Counted from the first letter of the stretch, positions 29,401-39,254 are shown. The stretch is DNA of 64,000 nucleotides from Mesorhizobium sp. M3A.F.Ca.ET.080.04.2.1 (GCF_003952525.1 NZ_CP034451.1:3534001-3598000); one strand, 5' to 3'. A program made the numbers and translations. Notes: generated by a model not told the origin, from the letters alone.

Positions 29401-30339
29401 TCACGCCCGCGGATGCGACTGCTCATAAATTTCGAGCAGCCTTGCCGTGTCGACGCCGGTGTAGACCTGCGTGGTCGACAGGCTGGCGTGGCCGAGCAGT
29501 TCCTGGATGGTTCGCAGATCGCCGCCGCGGCCGAGCAGATGCGTGGCGAAGGAATGGCGCAAGGCATGCGGCGTCGCCGTGTCCGGCAGGTTGAGGGCCG
29601 AGCGCAGCCTGGCCATCTCGCGCTGGACGATGGCCGGATTGAGCGGACCGCCACGGGCGCCGCGGAACAGCAGCCCCTTCGGATCGATGTGGTAGGGACA
29701 GAGCCGGCGGTATTCGACGACCGCCCGGAGCGCCACCGGCAGCACCGGGACCAGCCGCGTCTTGCCGCCCTTGCCGGTGATGCGCAGCACGGTGTCGGTT
29801 TCGGCGGCAAGATCCGCTCCCGACAGGCCGAGCGCTTCCGAGATGCGCAGGCCGGAGCCATAAAGCAGCGTCAGCACGGCGGCGTTGCGAGCCGCGATCC
29901 AGGGCTCTTCGGCGAGCTGGCCTTCCACGGAAACGACCTGTTTTGCATCGCTCGCGGTCAGCGGCTTGGGCAGCGATTTCGGCTGGCGCGGTGCGCGAAG
30001 GGCTGTCGCACCGGCCGCGTTGACGAGGCCGCGCTTTTCGAGAAAGCGCAGCAGCGAGCGGATGCCGGCAAGGCCGCGGCCGAGCGTGCGGGCGCCGACG
30101 CCTTCGTTGCGGCGCGCAGCGAGGAAGCCGCGCAGATCGGCCGGACGCAGGTCGGCAATGTCCGAAATTCCGGGCGGGCCGCCGCAATGTCCGGTCAGGA
30201 ACTGCAGGAACTGGCGCGTGTCGCGCTCATAGGCCTCCACCGTCTCCGGCGACAGCCGGCGCTCGCGCGCCAGCATCTTCAGCCAGTTCTCGCGCGCTCT
30301 CTGAAGATCGGGCTTTGCCGGGATGAGGAATTCCTGCAT
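29401..30339 (-). CDS. xerC: Tyrosine recombinase XerC
   Basis: Site-specific recombinase for chromosome dimer resolution at dif, 312 residues. N-terminal SAM-like core-binding domain, then the catalytic domain with Arg in SGLRISEALGL, Lys in TGKGGKTR, HALRHSF (HxxR), LGHASL and the nucleophile Tyr in TTQVYTG. XerC rather than XerD is inferred from overall resemblance only. The ATG at 30339 is chosen over a TTG 30 bases upstream. It partners functionally with the FtsK in this window. Confidence 0.88.
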   Translation of the reverse strand: MQEFLIPAKPDLQRARENWLKMLARERRLSPETVEAYERDTRQFLQFLTGHCGGPPGISDIADLRPADLRGFLAARRNEGVGARTLGRGLAGIRSLLRFLEKRGLVNAAGATALRAPRQPKSLPKPLTASDAKQVVSVEGQLAEEPWIAARNAAVLTLLYGSGLRISEALGLSGADLAAETDTVLRITGKGGKTRLVPVLPVALRAVVEYRRLCPYHIDPKGLLFRGARGGPLNPAIVQREMARLRSALNLPDTATPHALRHSFATHLLGRGGDLRTIQELLGHASLSTTQVYTGVDTARLLEIYEQSHPRA

Positions 30340-30434
30340 GGCGGCATCTTCGGGCAGCGTGGTTAGCAAGCCGTGAATAGGCGATCATTGAAATGGCGGC
30401 TGGCCGGCGTTAGAGCAAAGCAAAGGAAATGCCG

Positions 30435-31031
30435 ATGTCCAAGCTCCAGAACCCCGTCCAGATGGCCGTGATCGGCGCCGCGCACGGCATCAAGGGCGAA
30501 TTGCGGGTCAAGACCTTCACCGGCGATCCGCTGGCGCTGGCCGATTACGGACCGCTCCAGGCCAAGGACGGCCGCGTCTTCCACATCCTCGATATCCGGC
30601 CGGCAGGCACGGTCGTGGTGGTGCGCTTCAAAGGGATCGGCGACCGCAACGCCGCCGAGGCGCTTGCCGGCACGGAGCTGTTCGTCGACCGCTCGGTGCT
30701 GCCGGACGATGGCGAGGAGGACGAGTTCTACCACGCCGACCTGATCGGCCTGGAGGTGAGGGACGATACCGGTGTCATCGGCAGGGTCGTCGCGGTGCAC
30801 AATTTCGGCGGCGGCGACATACTCGACGTCACGATTGCCGGTCGCAAGGGCGTGCTGATCCCGTTCACCCAGGCCGCGGTGCCGCATGTGTCGATCGCCG
30901 ATGGCTTTGTCCAGGTCGATCCCATGGCGGCGGGACTGGTCGAGGAGGAGGAGAGCGAGGCGCCCGGTCAGCCCGGGTTCGACCCGAAGGGCCGGCCGCG
31001 CGGGCCGAAGGATGCCGGGGGCAACCGGTGA
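30435..31031 (+). CDS. rimM: Ribosome maturation factor RimM
   Basis: 30S maturation factor that binds S19, 198 residues. N-terminal RimM domain with [16 protein letters not shown] (about residues 14-29) and C-terminal PRC-barrel with [13 protein letters not shown] (about residues 96-108). A charged C-terminal tail extends past the barrel. The second ATG (30435) has AAGGAA at better spacing than the first (30429). Overlaps trmD by four bases. Confidence 0.95.
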   Translation: MSKLQNPVQMAVIGAAHGIKGELRVKTFTGDPLALADYGPLQAKDGRVFHILDIRPAGTVVVVRFKGIGDRNAAEALAGTELFVDRSVLPDDGEEDEFYHADLIGLEVRDDTGVIGRVVAVHNFGGGDILDVTIAGRKGVLIPFTQAAVPHVSIADGFVQVDPMAAGLVEEEESEAPGQPGFDPKGRPRGPKDAGGNR

Positions 31032-31729
31032 GCTTTGCCGCCTCGGTGCTGACGCTCTATCCGGAGATGTTTCCGGGCGCGCTCGGGCTGTCGCTCGCCG
31101 GCCGGGCGCTGGAGGCGGGCACCTGGTCGCTGGAGGCGATCCAGATCCGCGATTTCGCCACCGATCGCCATCGCACCGTCGACGATACGCCAGCCGGCGG
31201 CGGCGCCGGCATGGTGATGCGCGCCGACGTGCTGGCCAAGGCCGTCGACCATGCCTCGCCGCCGGGCGATCCGCGCCCGCGCCTGCTGATGAGCCCGCGC
31301 GGGCGACCGCTGACCCAGGCGCGCGTGCGGGAACTCGCCGCCGGGCCGGGCGCCGTCATCCTTTGCGGCCGTTTCGAGGGCGTCGACCAGCGGCTGATCG
31401 AGGCGCGAGCTCTGGAGGAAGTCTCGATCGGCGACTTCATCCTGTCGGGCGGCGAGCCGGCGGCACTCGTGCTGCTCGACGCCGTGGTGCGGCTCCTGCC
31501 TGGCGTGATGGGCAATGCCGTGTCGGGCGAGGAAGAGAGTTTCGAGTGTGGCCTGCTCGAGCATCCGCATTACACGCGGCCGCAGGAATTCGAAGGCAGG
31601 CCGATCCCCGAGGTGCTGAACTCCGGCAACCACAAGAAGATCGCGGAATGGCGCCGCGCCGAGGCGCTGAAGCTGACCAGGGAGCGGCGCCCGGACCTGC
31701 TGACGGCGGCTCACCCCTTGGTGAAGTAA
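31028..31729 (+). CDS. trmD: tRNA (guanine-N1)-methyltransferase TrmD
   Basis: SPOUT-class enzyme that methylates G37 of tRNAs; 233 residues. Knot-region motifs [14 protein letters not shown] and [20 protein letters not shown] are visible, and the C-terminus has [15 protein letters not shown] and the [13 protein letters not shown] segment. GTG start overlapping rimM. The last 19 bases overlap the convergent TauE/SafE gene. Confidence 0.97.
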   Translation: MSFAASVLTLYPEMFPGALGLSLAGRALEAGTWSLEAIQIRDFATDRHRTVDDTPAGGGAGMVMRADVLAKAVDHASPPGDPRPRLLMSPRGRPLTQARVRELAAGPGAVILCGRFEGVDQRLIEARALEEVSIGDFILSGGEPAALVLLDAVVRLLPGVMGNAVSGEEESFECGLLEHPHYTRPQEFEGRPIPEVLNSGNHKKIAEWRRAEALKLTRERRPDLLTAAHPLVK

Positions 31730-32463
31730 TAAAACGCCAGGAACAGGCCGACGCCGACGACGAAGCCACGCACGACGCCTTGCGGCACGCGCCTGGCGAT
31801 CCACACCCCGGCATAGCCGCCGAAAGCGCCGCCCGGGATCATGATTATCGCCTGCGGCCAGGCGATCACTCCGCCGGAAACGAAGACCACTATGGCGATG
31901 GCCGCGATGACCACGGCCAGCATGTTCTTCAGGGCATTCAGTTTGTGATAGTCGCCGGCTTGCGTCAGGCCGAGGGTCGCCAGCATCATGACGCCCATGC
32001 CGGCGCCGAAGAAGCCGCCATAGACCGAGGTCAGGAATTGCGCCAGCGACCCGGCGACTGAGCCGAGCGAGGCCTGGTGCTCGGGTCCCGCCGCCGGCTT
32101 CAACCACGGTCCGGCGGCAAACAAAGCGGTCGCGGCGATCAGCAGCCAGGGCACCAGCGCGCGAAAGGACGGATTGGAGAGCGCGAGCAGGATGAGCGAG
32201 CCGGCCAGCGCACCGCAGGCGGATATCAGGCAAAGCAGGAGCGCCTGGCGCCAGAAATGCCTGATGTCGTCGAGATAGGCCAGCGTCGAGGTGATGTAGC
32301 CGGGGAACTGGGTCACCGAGGAGGTGGCGTTGGCGACGATCGGCGGCAGGCCGACCAGGGTCATGGCACCGAAGGTGATGAAGGTGCCGCCGCCGGCGAC
32401 GGCGTTGACCGCGCCAGAGACAAAGCCCGCGAGGAAGAGCAGGAAGGCATCGAAGAATGTCAT
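31711..32463 (-). CDS. Sulfite exporter TauE/SafE family permease
   Basis: 250-residue membrane protein with about eight hydrophobic segments, an N-terminal [20 protein letters not shown] repeat and a matching C-terminal [13 protein letters not shown] repeat, the internal duplication of the TauE/SafE family of organic-anion or sulfite exporters. Substrate unknown. It is inserted on the opposite strand between trmD and rplS and overlaps the end of trmD by 19 bases. Confidence 0.88.
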   Translation of the reverse strand: MTFFDAFLLFLAGFVSGAVNAVAGGGTFITFGAMTLVGLPPIVANATSSVTQFPGYITSTLAYLDDIRHFWRQALLLCLISACGALAGSLILLALSNPSFRALVPWLLIAATALFAAGPWLKPAAGPEHQASLGSVAGSLAQFLTSVYGGFFGAGMGVMMLATLGLTQAGDYHKLNALKNMLAVVIAAIAIVVFVSGGVIAWPQAIIMIPGGAFGGYAGVWIARRVPQGVVRGFVVGVGLFLAFYYFTKG

Positions 32464-32866
32464 TGGGAACCCGAGGGACTTAGACCGTTCCCCGCTTAGG
32501 AAGCCTGCGCGGCTGGCGCAACCCGACACGGACACAATACGATGATGCCATAGGCGCGAAAAATATGCCTTCAAGGCGCGTCGCGCTGAAGAGCGGCGCG
32601 CGCTTATAAGTCCTTGTTTCGATGCATGTCGTCGTGCCAGAACCGCACACACTTGCGGGCGACGTGCAATAAGGCGTGACAAAGCGCCGAAATAGCGGTA
32701 TGTGGCCGCCCGAACCGGAAGAACGATCTTTCGGGCCCGTCAACAATGGCGGTGTAGCCGTCCCTGTCCGATGCTATCGCAAAGGGCATAGCCGAGCGGG
32801 CGTTGGAACTGCAAGGCGAGATGAGGACGCTCTGACTGTCGGAAGAACAAGAAGAGGATTTTTGAG
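32464..32866. other. Non-coding interval before rplS
   Basis: 403 bp holding the RIME-like repeat at 32617-32671 and presumably the promoters of rplS and the TauE/SafE gene. No convincing reading frame, tRNA or leader RNA is seen. Confidence 0.5.
32617..32671. repeat. RIME-like palindrome GATGCATGTCG ... CGACGTGCA
   Basis: GATGCATGTCGTCG...GGGCGACGTGCA. Two other copies lie at 36472-36526 and 48985-49040. The ends GATGCATGTCG and CGACATGCATC are inverted, and the centre has CCRAAACCGCTGCRCAGTTTTGG-like pairing. Confidence 0.85.
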
Positions 32867-33397
32867 ATGGATCTCATCCGTCAGCTCGAGGCCGAGCAGG
32901 CCGCCAAGATCGAAGCCAAGCGCAAGCTGCCCGAATTCCAGCCCGGCGACACCGTGCGTGTCCAGGTTCGCGTCACCGAAGGCAGCCGCACCCGCGTCCA
33001 GGCCTATGAGGGTGTCGTCATCGCCCGCTCCGGCTCGGGCTTCCAGGAGAATTTCACCGTCCGCAAGATTTCCTATGGCGAAGGCGTCGAGCGCGTTTTC
33101 CCCGTCTACTCGCCGATGGTCGAGGGCGTCGAGATCGTGCGCCGCGGCAAGGTGCGCCGCGCCAAGCTCTATTACCTGCGTGATCGCCGCGGCAAGTCGG
33201 CCCGCATTTCGGAAAATACCGGCGTTCGCGCCCGCAAGCTCAACGACGAGGAACGTGACGCGCTGAACGCCGAGCGTGCCCGCATCGAGGCCGAGAAGGT
33301 CGCCGCCGCCGAGGCGCTGGCCGTCGAGAAGGCCGCGCAGGATGCCGCCGAGAAGAAGGCCGCCGCCGAGGCTGCCAAGGAAGCCGCGGCAGAGTAA
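32867..33397 (+). CDS. rplS: Ribosomal protein L19 with C-terminal extension
   Basis: 50S protein L19 at the subunit interface. Residues 1-120 match the family ([48 protein letters not shown]). About 55 extra residues at the C-terminus are an Ala/Glu/Lys-rich helix repeating [14 protein letters not shown] units; standard L19 is about 115 residues. A terminator follows closely. Confidence 0.97.
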   Translation: MDLIRQLEAEQAAKIEAKRKLPEFQPGDTVRVQVRVTEGSRTRVQAYEGVVIARSGSGFQENFTVRKISYGEGVERVFPVYSPMVEGVEIVRRGKVRRAKLYYLRDRRGKSARISENTGVRARKLNDEERDALNAERARIEAEKVAAAEALAVEKAAQDAAEKKAAAEAAKEAAAE

Positions 33398-33450
33398 ATA
33401 ATTTCTTAACGACGTCTCTTGCGTTTTACATAACATCTCTTAGCAATAGG

Positions 33451-33474
33451 GGCGGCTTCGGCCGCCTTATTTGC
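33451..33474 (+). terminator. Terminator after rplS
   Basis: GGCGGC-TTCG-GCCGCC stem-loop followed by TTATTTGCTTT, about 54 bases after the rplS stop. Confidence 0.85.
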
Positions 33475-33490
33475 TTTGGGGGTGATTTGG

Positions 33491-34312
33491 GTGGATGCTT
33501 TTGCGAGGGCAAATCGCTCCAATTGGAATAATCGAGCAGAACTGCACACCAGCGATGCAGCGCGCCGATACTATCCGATCGACAAGGTGCTGGCCGGCGG
33601 TACAAGCCTGACGGCGCTGGAGATGCGGGAGGTCGGCAACCGAATTGCCGGCAAGGATATTGCCCATCTGCAATGCCATATCGGGCTCGACACGATAAGC
33701 CTGAAGCACCTTGGCGCGAAAAGCGTGACCGGACTGGACTTCGCGCCCAAGGCGCTGGCCGCGGCGCGCAGCTTTGCCGAGCAGGCCGGCGTCGAGGCGC
33801 GCTTCGTCGAGGCCTCGGTCTATGACGCGGTGGCGGCGCTCGACGATTATTACGATCTCGTCTATGTCACCTGGGGCACCACCATCTGGCTGGACGACAT
33901 TTTCAGCTGGGCCAAGGTGGTCGCCAGCCTGCTGCGGCCTGGCGGGAAACTCTATTTTCTCGACGGCCATCCGACGATGTTCCAATGCGGCCGCAAGACC
34001 GACCGGCCGGGTCTGCTGCTCGATTGGCGGACACCACGGCAGGCGCCCTTGGAATGGCACGACACGCATACCTATACGGGCGACGAGCGGCCACTGACCC
34101 ATCGCCTGAACTATGAGTGGATCCACCCGTTGAGCGACGTCATCAATGCGCTCATCGCATCGGACATGGCGATCGACTTCCTCAACGAGCATGCCATGCT
34201 GGGGTGGAAGGAATTTCCCTATATGGTCGAGGCAGGCGAGGGGCTCTACGCGCTCCCGGCCGACGTCACCAAGATCCCGCTTTCCGTGTCGATCGGCGCC
34301 ACCAAGCGCTGA
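33491..34312 (+). CDS. Class I SAM-dependent methyltransferase
   Basis: About 273 residues with a Rossmann methyltransferase core: SAM loop [13 protein letters not shown] (about residues 60-72), [11 protein letters not shown] (acidic residue binding ribose), [11 protein letters not shown] and a strand [14 protein letters not shown]. The usual GxGxG is replaced by CHIGLD. Substrate unknown. The start is uncertain (GTG at 33491 chosen; GTG at 33482 possible). The gene begins only 17 bases after the rplS terminator. Confidence 0.75.
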   Translation: MDAFARANRSNWNNRAELHTSDAARRYYPIDKVLAGGTSLTALEMREVGNRIAGKDIAHLQCHIGLDTISLKHLGAKSVTGLDFAPKALAAARSFAEQAGVEARFVEASVYDAVAALDDYYDLVYVTWGTTIWLDDIFSWAKVVASLLRPGGKLYFLDGHPTMFQCGRKTDRPGLLLDWRTPRQAPLEWHDTHTYTGDERPLTHRLNYEWIHPLSDVINALIASDMAIDFLNEHAMLGWKEFPYMVEAGEGLYALPADVTKIPLSVSIGATKR

Positions 34313-34560
34313 ATCGAGCTCGGAGAAAAATCGCTCGCGTGTTGACGGCCAATATGGCCGGCTTGCGCGAGGCGTCGGGTCGGGCTGATCGCGGAAAGAG
34401 GGTTCTCGAAGCGACCGTTCGGAAGGATGGGAAGCCACGCCCACGCGCATCGCCGCAGCGGATCGGCTTGCAAGGCGCTTGCGGAAGGCTAAAGTCGGCG
34501 CCGGATTTTTTCTGGTGGCGCGCGGCCAATGCGCGGCCAATCACCTGCGGGGAGTTTGTC

Positions 34561-35358
34561 ATGACCAAGTCGAAACTGCTGCTGGCCGCCATGCTGGCCT
34601 GCCTTCTTGCGCCCGTCGCGGCGCTGGCCGACACGCTGCCCGACCTCGGCGGCAAGAAGGTCGTGGTGGTGACGGAGAATGCCTACCCGCCGCTGCAGTT
34701 CGTCGACAAGAAGACCGGCAAGCAGATCGGCTGGGAATATGACGCGATGGACGAGATCGCCAAGCGGCTGAATTTCAAGGTCGAATATCAGAACACCTCC
34801 TGGGACGCGATGATCCAGGCGGTTTCCGACAACCAGTACAACATCGGCATGACCGGCATCACCATCAAGGACGAGCGTAAGGAGAAGGTCGACTTCTCCG
34901 ATCCCTATATGCGCTCGGAGCAGTTCATGCTGGTGCGCGGCGACGAGAGCCGCTTCACCGACGCCAAGAGCTTTGCCGCCTTCAAAGACGGGCTGATCGG
35001 CGCGCAGGCCGGCACCACGCCCTTCTATACCGCCGTCTACAGCGTGCTCGACGGCAACGAGCAGAATCCGCGCATCAAGCTGTTCGAGACCTTCGGCGCC
35101 AGCGTCCAGGCGCTGAAGTCGGGCGACGTCGACGTCGTGCTGACCGACGGCACCGCCGGCAAGGGCTATGTCGACGCTTCCGAAGGCAAGCTCAAGCTGA
35201 TCGGCGGCCCGCTCGGCACCGAGGATTTCGGCTTCATCTTCCCGAAAGGCTCGGAGCTGGTGAAGCCGGTCAACGCCGCCATCGCCGCGCTCAAGGCCGA
35301 CGGCACGCTCGATGCGCTCAACAAGAAGTGGTTCCTTGATTACAAGATGGGGCAGTGA
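34561..35358 (+). CDS. Amino-acid-type ABC transporter substrate-binding protein
   Basis: Periplasmic binding protein of the SBP_bac_3 family, 265 residues. Signal peptide [18 protein letters not shown] (cleavage about residue 23), then the bilobed domain with [53 protein letters not shown] (about residues 98-118) and a second-lobe [14 protein letters not shown]. These are typical of polar amino-acid receptors; the ligand is unknown. GGGGAG precedes the ATG. Followed, after a repeat, by a permease gene. Confidence 0.9.
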   Translation: MTKSKLLLAAMLACLLAPVAALADTLPDLGGKKVVVVTENAYPPLQFVDKKTGKQIGWEYDAMDEIAKRLNFKVEYQNTSWDAMIQAVSDNQYNIGMTGITIKDERKEKVDFSDPYMRSEQFMLVRGDESRFTDAKSFAAFKDGLIGAQAGTTPFYTAVYSVLDGNEQNPRIKLFETFGASVQALKSGDVDVVLTDGTAGKGYVDASEGKLKLIGGPLGTEDFGFIFPKGSELVKPVNAAIAALKADGTLDALNKKWFLDYKMGQ

Positions 35359-35420
35359 GCCTCCTTTGCTGTCAATGACACGCGACAGTGGCGGGCCGAA
35401 GCCTGCAAAGGTTTCATTCC

Positions 35421-35584
35421 TTCACACCCCCCTCTGTCCTGCCGGACATCTCCCCCGCAAGGGGGGAGATTGGCAGTCTTGGCCTCTCGCCCAATTCTGC
35501 GGCGTTGAAAATTCGCGAAAGCCGAGGCGACATCTGATCTCCCCCCTTGCGGGGGAGATGCCCGGCAGGGCAGAGGGGGGTGTG
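35421..35584. repeat. Palindromic intergenic repeat
   Basis: CACACCCCCCTCTGTCCTGC at the left end and the reverse complement GCAGGGCAGAGGGGGGTGTG at the right end, with inner ATCTCCCCCGCAAGGGGGGAGAT and matching hairpins. It lies between the binding protein and its permease, inside the likely operon. Confidence 0.9.
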
Positions 35585-35625
35585 CCGGAACGCAGCTTCC
35601 GCGACTATCTCGCCGGCGCCGCTTG

Positions 35626-36438
35626 ATGCCGCCCGCAACCTCCACCACCAGACCCGAATTCCCCTGGTGGCTGGCAGCCACGCTTGCCTTGGCATTGGCG
35701 ACGGCGCTCTTCATCGCCACCAGCGATCTCTATGCCCAGGTCTTCGCCATCGTCGCCAAGGGCATCGGCATCACCATCTTCGTCACCGTGGTCGCCTTCG
35801 CGCTGGCCTCCGCGATCGGGCTGGGCTTGGCGCTGATGGCCTTGTCGCGCTCGCGCCTGCTGCGCCAGGTCGCGCGCTTCTATGTCGAGATCATCCGCGG
35901 CGTGCCGATCCTGGTGCTTTTGTTCTGGATCGCCTTTGCCGGCGCGCCGGCCTTCGTGGCGGCGTGGAACGCGCTGACGGCGCCCTTGCAGAGCGCCGGC
36001 TATCTCGGCGAATTGCTGGTCCGCGACGTCTCGCTTTTGTGGCGCGCCATCATGGCGCTGACCATCGGTTATTCGGCCTTCATTTCGGAAGTTTTCCGCG
36101 CCGGCATCCAGGCCGTCGAGAAGGGTCAGATCGAGGCGGCGAAAGCACTCGGGCTGTCGCGGGTGCAGCGCTTCCGGCTGATCGTGTTTCCGCAGGCGAT
36201 CCGCACCATCCTGCCGCCGCTCGGCAACGATTTCGTCGCGATGGTCAAGGATTCCTCGTTGGTCTCGGTGCTCGGCGTCGCCGACATCACCCAGATGGGC
36301 AAGGTCTATGCCGCCGGCTCGTTCCGCTTCTTCGAGACCTATTCGATCGTCGCTTACATCTACCTCATCCTGACCGTCGGCCTGTCGCTGGCGCTGCGGG
36401 CGTTCGAGCGGCGGTTGCGCCGCCAGCATCAGGAATAG
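35626..36438 (+). CDS. Amino-acid ABC transporter permease (HisM/GlnP type)
   Basis: 270-residue inner-membrane permease of the polar amino-acid uptake family, with about five to six helices and the coupling-helix EAA motif EAAKALGLSRVQRFRLIVFPQ (about residues 171-191). N-terminal FVTVVAFALASAIGLGLAL and VRGVP-like IIRGVPILVLLFW are typical. It pairs with the binding protein upstream; no ATPase subunit is found in the window, so one must be shared with another system. Confidence 0.9.
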   Translation: MPPATSTTRPEFPWWLAATLALALATALFIATSDLYAQVFAIVAKGIGITIFVTVVAFALASAIGLGLALMALSRSRLLRQVARFYVEIIRGVPILVLLFWIAFAGAPAFVAAWNALTAPLQSAGYLGELLVRDVSLLWRAIMALTIGYSAFISEVFRAGIQAVEKGQIEAAKALGLSRVQRFRLIVFPQAIRTILPPLGNDFVAMVKDSSLVSVLGVADITQMGKVYAAGSFRFFETYSIVAYIYLILTVGLSLALRAFERRLRRQHQE

Positions 36439-36471
36439 CCGGCGGGCGAAGACGGCGCTACGATTGTCGTT

Positions 36472-36526
36472 GTTCGATGCATGTCGTTGTCCCAAAACCG
36501 CTGCACAGTTTTGGGCGACATGCATC
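36472..36526. repeat. RIME-like palindrome
   Basis: TTCGATGCATGTCGTTGTCC...TTTTGGGCGACATGCATC; inverted ends and inner CCAAAACCGCTGCACAGTTTTGG. It lies about 20 bases before the next gene's start. Confidence 0.88.
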
Positions 36527-36548
36527 CCGGCGCGGAGGAAACCGACCG

Positions 36549-37184
36549 ATGAATTTTGACAAGGCCAATGCGGCGCTGGACTCGGTATATACGTCCGACA
36601 CGCCGGAAGCGCTGGCCAAGGCTTACGCCGAATGGGCGGCGACCTATGACAGCGAGACCGCCTCGCTCGGCTATCTGCTGCCGTTCCTGATCGCCGCCTG
36701 GGTGGCGCGCCATGTGCCTTCGGGCGAAGGGCCTCTGCTCGATGCCGGCTGCGGCACCGGCCTGTCGGGGCCGTCGCTGAAGGCGCTGGGCTATGGCGAC
36801 ATCGCCGGGCTCGACCTGTCCGACGACATGCTCAAGCTTGCCGGCAGCCGCAACGCCTATAGCGAGCTCAAGAAGGCGATGCTCGGCGGCCCGATGCCCT
36901 GGCCGGACGGGCATTTTCGTGCCTTCTTCTCGGCCGGCGTCTTCACGATCGGCCACGCACCGGCTTCCGGCCTGCATGAATTGGTGCGGATCACGAAAAG
37001 CGGCGGCCACGCCATTTTCACCGTGCGCGACCAGGTGTTCGAGAGCGGCGGCTTCCAGGCTGTGTTCGATGAGCTCACGCAGGCGAAGAAATGGCGGCTG
37101 GTCGAGCAGAGCCCGTGGTTCCGCTGCTATGCGATCGGCGACCCGGAAGCGCTGGTGCGGACTTTTGTGTTCGAGGTGTTGTGA
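36549..37184 (+). CDS. Class I SAM-dependent methyltransferase
   Basis: 211 residues with a standard SAM fold: LLDAGCGTGLSG (motif I, about residues 63-74), IAGLDLSDDML, FSAGVFTIGHAP and the later strand SGGHAIFTVRD. Substrate unknown. The family resembles small Williams-Beuren-type methyltransferases, but I cannot narrow it. Confidence 0.85.
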   Translation: MNFDKANAALDSVYTSDTPEALAKAYAEWAATYDSETASLGYLLPFLIAAWVARHVPSGEGPLLDAGCGTGLSGPSLKALGYGDIAGLDLSDDMLKLAGSRNAYSELKKAMLGGPMPWPDGHFRAFFSAGVFTIGHAPASGLHELVRITKSGGHAIFTVRDQVFESGGFQAVFDELTQAKKWRLVEQSPWFRCYAIGDPEALVRTFVFEVL

Positions 37185-37231
37185 GGGCGGCTTCCCTTCT
37201 CCCACAAGCGGAGAAGGCAAAGCTACCGCAA

Positions 37232-37260
37232 TTGCCGAAAAGCCAAAACATTGCTATCTA
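37232..37260 (+). promoter_or_regulatory. Candidate sigma-70 promoter before leuC
   Basis: TTGCCG, 17-bp spacer, TATCTA. Transcription would start near 37267, about 200 bases upstream of leuC. This is a sequence match only. Confidence 0.4.
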
Positions 37261-37467
37261 CCCCGCCATGGAAGAGCTTTTCGGCGATCCGGCCTATAAG
37301 GGTTTCGTGCTGCAGGACAGAAAGCGCCTGCCGTCGCGATTTGCCGCGCGCGTCTGCGGCGCGCTCACCAGCCGACTTAGCTGAGCCGACGTCGCCTCCT
37401 CGCCCTTGCCGGGTTGCATGGTTCGGCACAGGCACCTTCCCATTTTCACATCGACGGATTTACGCAC

Positions 37468-38877
37468 ATGAGCGCACCGCGCACCCTCTACGACAAGATC
37501 TTCGACGACCATGTCGTCGACCGCCAGGACGACGGCACCTGCTTGCTCTATATCGACCGCCACCTCGTGCACGAGGTCACCAGCCCGCAGGCCTTCGAAG
37601 GCCTGCGCATGAGCGGCCGCCAGGTCCGGCATCCGGAAAAGACGCTCGCCGTGGTCGACCACAATGTGCCGACCTCGCCGGAGCGCAAGTTCGGCATCAA
37701 GAACGAGGAGAGCCGCATCCAGGTCGAGGCGCTGGCCAAGAACGCCAAGGATTTCGGCATCGACTACTACTCCGAGAACGATATCCGCCAGGGCATCGTC
37801 CACATCATCGGACCGGAACAGGGTTTTACCCTGCCCGGCATGACCATCGTGTGCGGCGACAGCCACACCTCCACGCACGGTGCCTTTGGAGCATTGGCGC
37901 ATGGCATCGGCACCTCGGAGGTCGAGCATGTGCTGGCGACGCAGACGCTGATCCAGCGCAAGGCCAAGAACATGCTGGTGCGGGTCGACGGCACGCTGCC
38001 GGAAGGCGTCACCGCCAAGGACATCATCCTCGCCATCATCGGCGAAATCGGCACCGCGGGCGGCACCGGCTATGTCATCGAATATGCCGGCGAGGCGATC
38101 CGCTCGCTGTCGATGGAAGGCCGCATGACGATCTGCAACATGTCGATCGAGGGCGGCGCGCGCGCCGGCCTGATCGCGCCGGACGAGACGACCTTCGCCT
38201 ATGTCAAGGACAAGCCGCGCGCGCCGAAGGGTGCGGCCTGGGACGCGGCAATGGCCTATTGGAAGACGCTGCATTCGGACGAAGGCGCGCATTTCGACAA
38301 GGTGGTCGTGCTCGACGCGCAGAAGCTGCCGCCGATCGTCTCCTGGGGCTCTTCGCCGGAGGACGTCGTTTCGGTGCAGGGCGTTGTGCCCAATCCGGAA
38401 GACATTGCCGACGAGAACAAGCGCTCATCCAAGCTGCGCGCGCTCGACTATATGGGGCTGACGCCGGGAACCAAGATCACCGACATCGCGCTCGACCGGG
38501 TGTTCATCGGTTCCTGCACCAACGGCCGCATCGAAGATCTGCGCGCCGCCGCCAAGGTGGTCGAGGGCAAGAAGGTCAATCCGCGCGTCAATGCCATGAT
38601 CGTGCCGGGCTCCGGCCTGGTCAAGGAACAGGCCGAGGCCGAGGGGCTCGACAAGATCTTCGTCGCCGCCGGCTTCGACTGGCGCGAGCCGGGCTGCTCG
38701 ATGTGCCTGGCCATGAACGACGACCGGCTGAAGCCGCATGAGCGCTGCGCCTCGACCTCGAACCGCAATTTCGAGGGACGCCAAGGGTTCAAGGGCCGCA
38801 CCCACCTGGTGTCGCCGGCGATGGCGGCAGCGGCGGCGATCGCCGGCCATTTCGTGGACATCCGCGACTGGAAATAG
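37468..38877 (+). CDS. leuC: 3-isopropylmalate dehydratase large subunit
   Basis: Leucine biosynthesis enzyme that isomerises 2- to 3-isopropylmalate with LeuD; 469 residues, full length. The 4Fe-4S ligands are visible in [13 protein letters not shown] (about residues 346-358) and [11 protein letters not shown] (about residues 409-419), with catalytic [14 protein letters not shown]. The ATG at 37468 gives the usual [11 protein letters not shown]. leuD is not next to it. A strong hairpin follows. Confidence 0.97.
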   Translation: MSAPRTLYDKIFDDHVVDRQDDGTCLLYIDRHLVHEVTSPQAFEGLRMSGRQVRHPEKTLAVVDHNVPTSPERKFGIKNEESRIQVEALAKNAKDFGIDYYSENDIRQGIVHIIGPEQGFTLPGMTIVCGDSHTSTHGAFGALAHGIGTSEVEHVLATQTLIQRKAKNMLVRVDGTLPEGVTAKDIILAIIGEIGTAGGTGYVIEYAGEAIRSLSMEGRMTICNMSIEGGARAGLIAPDETTFAYVKDKPRAPKGAAWDAAMAYWKTLHSDEGAHFDKVVVLDAQKLPPIVSWGSSPEDVVSVQGVVPNPEDIADENKRSSKLRALDYMGLTPGTKITDIALDRVFIGSCTNGRIEDLRAAAKVVEGKKVNPRVNAMIVPGSGLVKEQAEAEGLDKIFVAAGFDWREPGCSMCLAMNDDRLKPHERCASTSNRNFEGRQGFKGRTHLVSPAMAAAAAIAGHFVDIRDWK

Positions 38878-38894
38878 TCGCCGGCACCAAATGC

Positions 38895-38933
38895 AAAAAA
38901 GGCCCGGATCGCGCTGCGGTCCGGGCCTTCTGC
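38895..38933. terminator. Bidirectional terminator between leuC and a convergent gene
   Basis: AAAAAAGGCCCGGA...TCCGGGCCTTCT: stem AGGCCCGGA/TCCGGGCCT with a T-rich end on the plus strand and a run of six U on the minus strand, serving both convergent genes. Confidence 0.85.
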
Positions 38934-38948
38934 TTGCAGGCTTGTCGG

Positions 38949-39254
38949 TTACCTGCGAACGATCTTGTGAAACTGTTCGCGCCGGCCGGGCTCGTCGGCG
39001 GCCACCACCAGCGCCAATTTTCGTTCGTCGAAGACCTTGAACCACTCGTCCCATTCGACCAGTTCGTAGCCGCCGGCATTCATCGGCCGCTCCGGCCGGT
39101 CGTCGTCCTCATAGGCGTGCTGGCCAAACACCAGACGCAGCATGGCCTGCGTCCCGGCTTCGGGCGAGACGTCGACAATGGCCGGAAAACCGGCTCGCGC
39201 CGCCGCCCAGGAACGGATCGCGTCGTGATCGGTCAAGGTGATTGTGTCGGCCAT
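38949..39254 (-). CDS. Small protein of unknown function
   Basis: 101 residues, acidic, no signal peptide or membrane segment. Recognisable features are only the start MADTITLTDHDAIRSWAAAR and a central RPMNAGGYELVEWDEWFKVFD. No family recognised. The ATG at 39254 is chosen because AGGAG lies eight bases upstream; two earlier start codons are worse placed. It has its own terminator shared with leuC. Confidence 0.7.
   Translation of the reverse strand: MADTITLTDHDAIRSWAAARAGFPAIVDVSPEAGTQAMLRLVFGQHAYEDDDRPERPMNAGGYELVEWDEWFKVFDERKLALVVAADEPGRREQFHKIVRR

Noticed and set aside
29401..30339. xerC as part of an integrative element
   Set aside because: No attachment sites, integrase neighbours or phage genes are present; the protein fits the housekeeping XerC type.
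32867..33397. Frameshift or fusion in rplS
   Set aside because: The extension is continuous in frame and is typical low-complexity helix, so it is a natural extension rather than an error.
37268..37384. Classic leucine attenuator before leuC
   Set aside because: The small frame has scattered leucine codons but no run of them, and no terminator/antiterminator pair was seen.
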